Assembly (NCBI GenBank): GCA_030605745.1
Contig: JAUWHT010000334.1
Location: 1 to 7,295 of the forward strand
Length of the DNA stretch: 7,295 bases
From: Pirellulales bacterium
GTDB lineage: Bacteria > Planctomycetota > Planctomycetia > Pirellulales > Thermoguttaceae
Direction of reading: 5' to 3'
Positions within the stretch are counted from its first letter, which is position 1; the number at the start of each line of letters is the position of its first letter. This document shows positions 1 to 5,312 of this stretch, in pieces. The translations under genes were made by a program, and so were the position numbers. The notes beneath the pieces are model-generated. The model was not told where the DNA came from. It saw nothing but the letters and a program-made list of their open reading frames with translations, and made no database searches.

Positions 1-746
1 CCCGAGACCCAGAAGAAACTACAGAAGTTGCGAATCTGCCAGAGCAATTCGTCGTATTCCGGCGGCTTCTTGCCCAGGATCCCGCAGGGCTGCATCCGAT
101 AAGCCCGGATGAGTTGGATATCGCCCAACACCCCATCGCGGATTCGCTTGATGAGTTCATGGCGGTTCATGCTGTGGCGCCATTGCAGGCCGGCGGCGAT
201 TTTGAGGTTCTTCTTCTCGGCCTCTTCTCCGACCCTAATAAGTCGCCGCAAGCCTGGTGGGTCGGGTGCAAACGATTTCTCCATGAAGGCGTTCACGCCC
301 TTTTTCACGGCGTATTCCAGTTGGGTCGGGCGGAAGCCTGCAAAGTTGGTCAGCATTGCGACGTCGCCCGGGCCGAGGCAATCGATGGCCTTCTTGTAGG
401 CGTCGAACCCGATGAACTGCCGGTCCTTCGGGACGTCGATCCGATCGCCGAACATTTTGCTCAGGGCCTTGTGCGATGCGCTGAGCCGGCGCTGGACGAT
501 GTCAGCCATGGCGACCAACTTGACCGGCCCGTTGGCCGAGTTCATCGCGTTGCCGACCGCACCGCTCCCACGGTTGCCGGAACCGATCAGGGCCAGCCGG
601 ATCGTGTTGTTCTCGGCGGCATGCACCCGCGGAATGGCCACCCCCGCCAGCGCGGAACCCGCGGCCACCTTCCCGCTCCACCCCAAAAACTCCCGACGCG
701 AGGACTTCTGAGTCTCCGCATGTGACGACTGGAATTCTTTGTTCAT
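1..746 (-). CDS. Tat-exported Gfo/Idh/MocA family oxidoreductase, N-terminal part
   Basis: This gene is read leftwards and runs off the left edge, so 248 codons are visible and the C-terminus is missing. Residues 1-44 form a twin-arginine signal: the motif SRREFLG is at 16-22, followed by a hydrophobic stretch (about 26-39) and an AxA-like end near 'VHAAE'. The protein should therefore act outside the cytoplasm. A Rossmann fold follows, with the nucleotide-binding loop GSGNRG at 55-60 and the strand end 'VAMAD' near 78-82. The family's catalytic-lysine loop is at 155-158 and reads MEKS, where EKP is canonical. The segment 'IAAGLQWRHS' (183-192) and 'GVLGDI' (205-210) match the start of the C-terminal substrate domain. 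Known members are NAD(P)-dependent sugar or polyol dehydrogenases. The substrate here cannot be told. The start ATG at 746 has a GGGAGAG ribosome binding site just upstream and gives a complete Tat signal. Confidence 0.9.
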   Translation of the reverse strand, partial: MNKEFQSSHAETQKSSRREFLGWSGKVAAGSALAGVAIPRVHAAENNTIRLALIGSGNRGSGAVGNAMNSANGPVKLVAMADIVQRRLSASHKALSKMFGDRIDVPKDRQFIGFDAYKKAIDCLGPGDVAMLTNFAGFRPTQLEYAVKKGVNAFMEKSFAPDPPGLRRLIRVGEEAEKKNLKIAAGLQWRHSMNRHELIKRIRDGVLGDIQLIRAYRMQPCGILGKKPPEYDELLWQIRNFCSFFWVS

Positions 747-829
747 GACTCTCTCCCTTGCTTGCGAACGTGGATTTCCCATTTGCGTCTGCCTGGAACT
801 GCTCCAAGCCAGCAATACCATTACTTTTA

Positions 830-858
830 CTTTTACCCTCACGGATGATGTCTGTCAA
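830..858 (-). promoter_or_regulatory. Candidate sigma70-type promoter for the Gfo/Idh/MocA gene
   Basis: On the minus strand a perfect TTGACA (858-853) is followed by a 17-nt spacer and TAAAAG (835-830), which matches four of six bases of TATAAT. Transcription would start near 823, giving a leader of about 77 nt before the ATG at 746. The -10 box is weak, so this is only a candidate. Confidence 0.3.
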
Positions 859-882
859 TAGTCGGACCAAGGCCCTTGACAG
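852..882. repeat. Dyad CTGTCAA-N17-TTGACAG in the divergent intergenic region
   Basis: A 7-bp inverted repeat is centred near 867: CTGTCAA at 852-858 and TTGACAG at 876-882. Each arm contains the -35 box of a candidate promoter pointing away from the other. The dyad could be no more than two back-to-back -35 elements, or it could be a site bound by a dimeric regulator controlling both genes. The remaining sequence between the divergent genes (747-1043) shows no gene and no clear leader peptide rich in His codons. Confidence 0.35.
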
Positions 883-904
883 GCCTGGTTGCCCTGCTCA
901 GAAT
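876..904 (+). promoter_or_regulatory. Candidate sigma70-type promoter for the his cluster
   Basis: A perfect TTGACA at 876-881, a 17-nt spacer and CAGAAT at 899-904 (four of six matches to TATAAT) fit a housekeeping promoter. The start would lie near 911, leaving a leader of roughly 130 nt before hisD. No T-box or attenuator-type hairpin ladder is visible in that leader. There is only a weak 5-bp AGGGT/ACCCT stem-loop around 936-953. Confidence 0.3.
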
Positions 905-1043
905 TGAAACAATGGGTTCGGGGTAATCATCTTGGGAGGGTCCCGAGAACCCTGAGACAATCCTGAATTGACTGGTTATGCGTTTAGCGGCCAAAGCCGG
1001 ATAGCATTGGCGAACTGCTCTACCAGGTCCGGGGGGTCGCACG

Positions 1044-2408
1044 ATGAGTTCCAGCAAACTGAACATCCTGCACATTGACAGCCGGCGGGACGATATCCGG
1101 GCGGCGATGGTTGAGCTGCGCCGGCGGCTCAGCCCGCGGGGGAATGTTGTCACCGAGGCGGGCCGGCGGCTTACCGTCGAGGTGTTCGGCGAGCCGCTCT
1201 CGCCGGCGCAGGTCGTCGAGCGGATCTGCCGCGACGTGCAAGAGAAGGGGCTGGCCGCGGTGCTCGATTATTCGGCGCGGATCGACAAGGTGGACCTCAC
1301 GGCCGATACCATCCGCGTGCCCCAGGAGGAGTTGGATCAGGCCCACGACCAGGCCGATCCCAAGTTGCTTGAGTCGGTCCGCCGGGTCCGTAAGCATATC
1401 CGCAACTTCCAGCAGGCCGTCCTGCACCATGACGTGCGGCTGGAGCGGCCCGACGGGTACCTGGTTCATCGGTACCGGCCGCTGGACCGGGTGGGGATTT
1501 GTGTGCCGGGCGGGGTGGCCGCCTATCCGTCGACTGTGCTGATGACCGCCGTGCCGGCCCAAGTGGCCGGGGTCGAGCAATTAGCCGTGGTTGTGCCGCC
1601 CACCAAATTCGGCGCCTTCAACCCCGACCTGCTGGCTACCTGCCGCGAGTTGGGTATCACCGAGGTTTATCGGCTCGGCGGGGCCCAGGCCGTGGCCGCG
1701 CTGGCCTATGGCGTGGAGGGGATTCCGCGGGTGGACAAGATCGTCGGGCCGGGGAACCTGTTTGTGGCCTTAGCGAAGAAGCATGTCTATGGCGAGGTGG
1801 ACATCGATTCGATTGCCGGACCTAGTGAAGTGGTGGTGATCGTCGACGGGTCAACCCGGCCGGCGTACACCGCATCAGACCTGATCGCCCAGGCCGAGCA
1901 CGCCCCGGGCGCCAGTGTGTTGATCGGCTGGGATGAGGCGGTGTTGGACAGAGCGGTGGTGGAACTTGGCCGGCAGTTGGCCCAATTGGAGCGGGGCGAA
2001 TTGGCGCGGCAGAGCCTGGAGGAGTTCGGTGCAGTGATCCTCGCCCGCGATGCCAATGAGGCCTGTGCCTTGGCCGACGAAATCGCCCCGGAACACCTGC
2101 ACATCGCCACGGAGAATGCGGAGCAGCTTGTCGAGAAGATCCGTCATGCGGGGGCGATTTTCCTGGGCAACTACACGCCGGTGGCGCTGGGCGACTATGC
2201 GGCCGGCCCCTCGCACGTGTTGCCCACCAACGGCACGGCCCGATTTGCCAGCGGGCTGTCGTCGAACGATTTTCTGCGGACCACCAGTATCCTCCATTTC
2301 ACCCGGCAAGGGATGAGCAACCTGGCAGGCGACGTGCAGGTGCTTGCGACGAAAGAAGGCCTGACGGCGCATCGCGCGAGTGTGGAAATACGAATGAAGG
2401 ACAATTGA
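1044..2408 (+). CDS. hisD: Histidinol dehydrogenase
   Basis: HisD carries out the last two oxidations of histidine synthesis in the cytoplasm, from L-histidinol to L-histidine via histidinal, with NAD and a bound zinc. The 454-residue protein is slightly longer than typical HisD (about 430). Family hallmarks are in order: 'GICVPGG' (151-157), 'RLGGAQAVAALAYG' (210-223), 'KIVGPGN' (232-238), 'DSIAGPSE' (255-262), 'AEHAPGASVLIG' (284-295), 'APEHLHI' (348-354), and 'YAAGPSHVLPTNGTAR' (385-400). By alignment to the E. coli enzyme, the zinc ligands should be Q283, H286, D384 and H443, and the catalytic pair E350/H351. All are present. The ATG at 1044 is preceded by a GGGGGG tract (1031-1036) at 7-nt spacing. 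It is the first gene of the his cluster here. hisG is not upstream. Confidence 0.97.
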   Translation: MSSSKLNILHIDSRRDDIRAAMVELRRRLSPRGNVVTEAGRRLTVEVFGEPLSPAQVVERICRDVQEKGLAAVLDYSARIDKVDLTADTIRVPQEELDQAHDQADPKLLESVRRVRKHIRNFQQAVLHHDVRLERPDGYLVHRYRPLDRVGICVPGGVAAYPSTVLMTAVPAQVAGVEQLAVVVPPTKFGAFNPDLLATCRELGITEVYRLGGAQAVAALAYGVEGIPRVDKIVGPGNLFVALAKKHVYGEVDIDSIAGPSEVVVIVDGSTRPAYTASDLIAQAEHAPGASVLIGWDEAVLDRAVVELGRQLAQLERGELARQSLEEFGAVILARDANEACALADEIAPEHLHIATENAEQLVEKIRHAGAIFLGNYTPVALGDYAAGPSHVLPTNGTARFASGLSSNDFLRTTSILHFTRQGMSNLAGDVQVLATKEGLTAHRASVEIRMKDN

Positions 2409-2429
2409 GGATATCCGGGAATTCAGAAC

Positions 2430-2499
2430 TGTGGGAGGCGACTCTGTCGGCGACTGACGTCGGCTGGCGATTTGGTCGCCGACAGAGTCGCCTCCCACA
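2430..2499. repeat. 70-bp inverted-repeat element, perfect 25-bp arms
   Basis: The left arm (2430-2454, starting TGTGGGAGGCGACTC) is exactly complementary to the right arm (2475-2499, ending GAGTCGCCTCCCACA). The 20-nt loop is 2455-2474. In RNA the stem could extend by up to three more pairs using G-U pairing. The pentamer GCGAC/GTCGC recurs inside the arms. The element starts 21 bp after the hisD stop. It looks like a dispersed palindromic unit (REP- or MITE-like, no coding capacity) rather than a classic terminator, because no uridine tract follows directly: the next bases are AAGGGG, then TTTT. No target-site duplication is obvious. Confidence 0.85.
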
Positions 2500-2614
2500 A
2501 AGGGGTTTTCGTCAGCGAGCGCGGTTTTGGCAGGGTTGCGAAGTCGGAACAAATTATGTACACTTATATTTGGCTTTGCTGGTACTACAGAAGGCATACA
2601 ATTCGGCACAGGAT

Positions 2615-2619
2615 GGAGA
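2615..2619 (+). promoter_or_regulatory. Ribosome binding site that sets the protease start
   Basis: GGAGA lies 7 nt before the ATG at 2627. It supports that start over the in-frame open stretch reaching back to 2405, which would translate straight through the inverted-repeat element. Confidence 0.7.
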
Positions 2620-2626
2620 CAAGAAT

Positions 2627-2989
2627 ATGGGAATAACACACGTCACAGTGATCGTCCGGAATCCTGCCGACCCCGAACGCACATGGGAAGGACTGTTCTT
2701 GGTAGATACCGGCGCAGTGGATTGCCTCGTCCCTGGAAAGCAGCTTAGAGAAATCGGCTTGACGCCGAAAGCAAAGAGGACATATGAGCTTGCCGATGGG
2801 TCGGAGACAAGGCTGGACATAACAACGGCGGAAATTGAGTTTATGGGAGACATTGTCGGTTCAACCATTATTTTCGGTGCAGATGATGTCGAACCTGTAC
2901 TCGGCATAACGGCCCTGGAATCCGTAGGGATAGAAGTAGATCCTCGCACACAAAGATTAAAACGTTTACCGGCAGTCCGGTTGAAGTGA
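2627..2989 (+). CDS. Retropepsin-like (clan AA) aspartic protease, AF_0612 type
   Basis: This 120-residue protein resembles the small single-domain clan AA aspartic proteases of the AF_0612 family (TIGR03698), which are predicted to work as homodimers like retroviral pepsins. The catalytic motif 'LFLVDTGA' (23-30) carries D27-T28-G29. 'LADGS' (55-59) fits the flap region and 'PVLGITALE' (90-98) is the second hydrophobic-Gly strand. The N-terminus 'MGITHVTVIVRNPADPE' and the 'GIEVDP' C-terminal stretch (101-106) also fit the family. No signal peptide or membrane segment is seen, so it is likely cytoplasmic. The substrate is unknown for the family. The gene lies between hisD and hisC and its TGA (2987-2989) overlaps a possible GTG start of hisC. 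The gene and the 127 bp before it are AT-richer than the his genes, which suggests insertion into the operon. An AT-rich patch (2551-2570, including TATATT) may hold its own promoter, but no good -35 pairs with it. Confidence 0.85.
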   Translation: MGITHVTVIVRNPADPERTWEGLFLVDTGAVDCLVPGKQLREIGLTPKAKRTYELADGSETRLDITTAEIEFMGDIVGSTIIFGADDVEPVLGITALESVGIEVDPRTQRLKRLPAVRLK

Positions 2990-2997
2990 GTCACGAG

Positions 2998-4044
2998 ATG
3001 ACCTACTTCCGTCCCGAGATTAAAGCGATGGCTGGCTACATGCCGGGCGAGCAGCCGCAGAGCGGCGAGTTCATCAAGCTGAACACGAACGAGAATCCGT
3101 ACCCGGCCTCGTCGGCAGTTGCTCGGGCCGTCGAGGAAACGGTGCGGCGGGGACTGCAAAAATATCCTGATCCGACGGCCAGGACGTTTCGCACCCGGGC
3201 GGCCGAACTGTTGGGTGTCGAGCCGGACTGGATCCTTTGCGGCAACGGTAGCGACGATATCCTCACGATTGTTACCCGGGCGATCGTCGGCCAAGGCGAG
3301 TTGCTTCGGCTGCTGTATCCGAGCTATGTGCTTTTTAGGACGCTGGCCCAAATTCAGGGCGCCCGAAGCGAAGAGGTGCACTTCCAGGCGGACTGGTCGT
3401 TACCGGATCAATTTGCGGAGGCAGGCGACGATTTGCGGCTGGTTTTCTTGCCCAGCCCGAACAGCCCCTCCGGCACGGTGGTTCCGCCGGGAGAAGTCCT
3501 GGAGCTTGGCCGCCGGCTGCCGTGTCCTCTGTTGGTTGACGAGGCGTACGTCGACTTCGCCGAGACGAACTGCCTGGAGTTGGTGGCCAGGTGCGAAAAG
3601 ATCCTGGTCTTGCGGTCGTTGAGCAAGTCGTATGCGTTGGCCGGGCTACGGTTTGGGTTTCTGGTCGGCCAGCCACAGATGATCGAGCAGTTGGTCAAGG
3701 TCAAGGACTCTTACAACTGCGATGCGCTATCGATTGCCGCCGCCACGGCCGCCATTGGCGATCAAAAATGGCTGGCCGAGAACCGGGCAAAGATCCTGGC
3801 CACCCGCCGGCGATTGATCGCCGGGATGCGGGAATTAGGGTTTGCGACGGTCGATTCGCAAGCCAACTTTACCTGGAACACCCATCCTCGGCAGCCGGTA
3901 AAGCCACTCTACGAGCGACTCAAACACAGGCGCATCCTGGTCCGATACATGGACTATCCAGGCTGGGGCGACGGACTGCGAATTACCGTCGGCACCAACC
4001 AGCAGATCGACGCGTGTTTGGACCGGCTTAGAGCGATTATTTGA
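2998..4044 (+). CDS. hisC: Histidinol-phosphate aminotransferase
   Basis: HisC is a PLP enzyme that transaminates imidazole-acetol phosphate with glutamate to give L-histidinol phosphate. The 348-residue protein is a fold-type I class II aminotransferase of normal length. It shows 'LNTNENPYP' (28-36), 'GNGSDDIL' (82-89) for phosphate binding, N155 in 'PSPNSPSG', D181 and Y184 in 'VDEAYVDF' (PLP ring contacts), the Schiff-base lysine K210 in 'SLSKSYALAGLRFGF', R218, and the carboxylate-binding R328 in 'GLRITVG'. I chose ATG 2998 because 'MTYFRPEIKAMAGY' matches the usual N-terminus of such proteins. An in-frame GTG at 2986 would add four residues and would overlap the protease stop by three bases. 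Either way translation is likely coupled to the protease gene. hisB starts 1 nt after the hisC stop. Confidence 0.95.
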   Translation: MTYFRPEIKAMAGYMPGEQPQSGEFIKLNTNENPYPASSAVARAVEETVRRGLQKYPDPTARTFRTRAAELLGVEPDWILCGNGSDDILTIVTRAIVGQGELLRLLYPSYVLFRTLAQIQGARSEEVHFQADWSLPDQFAEAGDDLRLVFLPSPNSPSGTVVPPGEVLELGRRLPCPLLVDEAYVDFAETNCLELVARCEKILVLRSLSKSYALAGLRFGFLVGQPQMIEQLVKVKDSYNCDALSIAAATAAIGDQKWLAENRAKILATRRRLIAGMRELGFATVDSQANFTWNTHPRQPVKPLYERLKHRRILVRYMDYPGWGDGLRITVGTNQQIDACLDRLRAII

Positions 4045-4045
4045 T

Positions 4046-4633
4046 ATGGCGCGTACCGCCCGAATTGAACGTACCACGGCCGAAACCCAAATCGAGTTGG
4101 AACTCTCGCTCGACGGCATTGGGGAAGCTCGCCTTGCCACCGGTGTCGGCTTCTTCGACCACATGCTGACACTGCTGGCCCGACACGCCGCGATGGATCT
4201 GACGATCCGGGCAACCGGCGACCTCGAGGTGGACCAGCATCATACGGTCGAGGACGTCGGCATTTGTCTGGGGCAAGCGTTGAAGTCAGCCTTGGGTGAG
4301 AAGTCGGGCATTCGGCGGTTCGGTCATTTCATTCTCCCCATGGAAGAGACGCTTGTCACCAGTGCGGTCGACCTTGGCGGCCGGGCGTTCTTTGTCTTCA
4401 GGGCCAAGTTCCCCACACCGAAGATCGGCCAGTTCGACAGCGAACTGGTGGCCGACTTCTGGCAGGCCGTTTCGGCTAATGCCCTGTGTAACCTGCACGT
4501 GATTGTCCACCACGGCCGCAACAGCCACCATATCGCTGAAGGTATCTTCAAGGCCACCGCCCGGGCACTGCGAATGGCCATGGAACCCGACCCGCGGATC
4601 ACCGACGTGCCGAGCACGAAGGGGACGCTGTGA
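4046..4633 (+). CDS. hisB: Imidazoleglycerol-phosphate dehydratase (monofunctional)
   Basis: HisB dehydrates imidazoleglycerol phosphate to imidazole-acetol phosphate, the substrate of the upstream HisC. It is a metal-dependent (Mn) enzyme that forms a 24-mer. At 195 residues it is the monofunctional form without a histidinol-phosphatase domain. The two repeat halves with metal-binding motifs are clear: 'GFFDHML' (35-41), 'HHTVEDVGI' (65-73), 'HHGRNSHHIAE' (155-165), and the C-terminal 'PSTKG' (189-193). The ligands H65, H66, E69, H155, H161, H162 and E165 are all present. The 1-nt gap from hisC implies tight co-translation. hisH, a common downstream partner, is absent. A toxin-antitoxin pair follows instead. 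The stop codon TGA is the first three bases of a 7-nt tandem array. Confidence 0.97.
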   Translation: MARTARIERTTAETQIELELSLDGIGEARLATGVGFFDHMLTLLARHAAMDLTIRATGDLEVDQHHTVEDVGICLGQALKSALGEKSGIRRFGHFILPMEETLVTSAVDLGGRAFFVFRAKFPTPKIGQFDSELVADFWQAVSANALCNLHVIVHHGRNSHHIAEGIFKATARALRMAMEPDPRITDVPSTKGTL

Positions 4634-4658
4634 TTTCTGATTTCTGATTTGGGATTGC
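4631..4658. repeat. 7-nt tandem array (TGATTTC), starting on the hisB stop
   Basis: Two perfect TGATTTC units (4631-4644) are followed by TGATTTG (4645-4651) and a decayed unit GGATTGC (4652-4658). The first unit supplies the hisB TGA. Other 7-nt arrays with different sequences occur at 6644-6678 and 6719-6774. Confidence 0.75.
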
Positions 4659-4674
4659 AAACAGGAAAAGACAG

Positions 4675-4974
4675 ATGGAAGCGGGCCGAAAGCACGTTTT
4701 CGAATTGCTGGAGCAGAATCAGGACGCGATTCGTAGTTTCGGCGTAAGGCGTTTAGGGTTGTTCGGGTCTTGCGCACGAGGAGAGGATACCGTTTCCAGC
4801 GATCTCGATTTTGTCGTGGAATTGGAAACAAACTCGTTTGATGCCTACATGGATCTGAAATTCTTCTTAGAAAAACTATTTGATTGCTCCGTCGATCTAG
4901 TTCTGGAGCACACGATCAAGCCCAGACTTCGTCCACATATCATGAAGGAACTGATTGATGTCCCGGGACTATAA
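4675..4974 (+). CDS. mntA: MNT-domain nucleotidyltransferase antitoxin (MntA-like)
   Basis: This 99-residue protein is a minimal nucleotidyltransferase of the polymerase-beta superfamily. The nucleotide and metal motif is intact: G31-S32 in 'LFGSCARGE' (29-37), D43 and D45 in 'SDLDFVVE' (42-49), and a third acidic residue, D74, in 'SVDLVLE' (72-78). In known MntA-HepT pairs (e.g. Shewanella oneidensis), MntA neutralises the HEPN toxin by transferring AMP to a tyrosine next to its catalytic motif. With all three carboxylates present, this copy should be enzymatically active. The start at 4675 has AGGAA (4663-4667) at 7-nt spacing. Its end overlaps the HEPN gene by 17 nt in another frame, the usual arrangement for this module. 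It is AT-richer than hisB, which suggests separate origin. It may be transcribed from the his promoter or its own; no promoter is evident in the 41-bp gap. Confidence 0.9.
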   Translation: MEAGRKHVFELLEQNQDAIRSFGVRRLGLFGSCARGEDTVSSDLDFVVELETNSFDAYMDLKFFLEKLFDCSVDLVLEHTIKPRLRPHIMKELIDVPGL

Positions 4975-5293
4975 GGTCTACCTGGACGATATCCTAAGCG
5001 CGATCGAGAAGATCGGCAAATTCACGGTAGGGTTGTCGGTTGAGCAGTTTGCCGAAGATGTCAAGACATTTGATGCGGTCGTCCGTAACCTCGAAATTAT
5101 CGGCGAAGCGGCAAAGAAAATACCTCAAGCAATCCGCCGAAAACTCCCTGACATCGAATGGAAGAAAATTGCCGGTCTGAGAGATATTCTCATCCATCAG
5201 TATTTTGGAATTGATGTCGACGTTGTTTGGGATGTCGTGCAGAACAAGTTGCCGGTGCTCAGGAAGCAAATCCGGGAACTGCTCGAACAATGA
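4958..5293 (+). CDS. hepT: HEPN-domain ribonuclease toxin (HepT-like, DUF86)
   Basis: The 111-residue protein is an all-helical HEPN domain of the HepT/DUF86 family. Its RX4HXY active-site motif is 'RDILIHQYFGID' at 75-86: R75 and H80 are the expected catalytic pair for RNA cleavage and Y82 is the residue AMPylated by MntA in characterised pairs. Other family features are 'YLDDILSAIEKI' at the N-terminus and 'VVRNLEIIGEAAKKI' (41-55). HEPN toxins act as dimers, with the composite active site at the interface. Nothing is degenerate, so the toxin looks functional. I chose ATG 4958. A TTG codon lies directly before it at 4955 and is a less likely start. The 17-nt overlap with the antitoxin gene suggests coupled translation. 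The gene converges on pfp with only 19 bp between the stops. Confidence 0.9.
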   Translation: MSRDYKVYLDDILSAIEKIGKFTVGLSVEQFAEDVKTFDAVVRNLEIIGEAAKKIPQAIRRKLPDIEWKKIAGLRDILIHQYFGIDVDVVWDVVQNKLPVLRKQIRELLEQ

Positions 5294-5312
5294 GCCGCGA
5301 GTGGCTTGGGTC

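Noticed and set aside
114..725. Plus-strand 203-residue ORF opposite the Gfo/Idh/MocA gene
   Set aside because: The minus strand encodes a convincing Tat signal and Rossmann fold over the same bases; the plus frame has no recognisable domain.
1012..1027. tRNA-like fragment (TGGTAGAGCAG on the minus strand) just before hisD
   Set aside because: It resembles a tRNA D-arm, but no anticodon arm, T-arm or acceptor stem fits around it.
2430..2510. Inverted repeat as a standard intrinsic terminator of hisD
   Set aside because: The stem is unusually long and is followed by AAGGGG; the TTTT comes several bases later, so the usual adjacent T-run is missing.
2405..2626. Upstream extension of the protease reading frame to 2405 (194 residues)
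   Set aside because: It would translate the whole 25-bp inverted repeat, has no family similarity before residue 75, and a proper ribosome binding site precedes ATG 2627.
2556..2636. Possible 26-residue leader ORF (starting MYTYIW) before the protease gene
   Set aside because: It has no ribosome binding site, no recognisable motif, and its composition looks like AT-rich spacer.
1875..2639. Long antisense ORF (254 residues) opposite hisD
   Set aside because: It is a shadow of GC-rich hisD codons and part of it reads the inverted repeat; no domain is recognisable.
4631..5293. CRISPR or defence island around the HEPN/MNT genes
   Set aside because: The only repeats are 7-nt tandem units without spacers and no cas or other defence gene is present; the pair stands alone.
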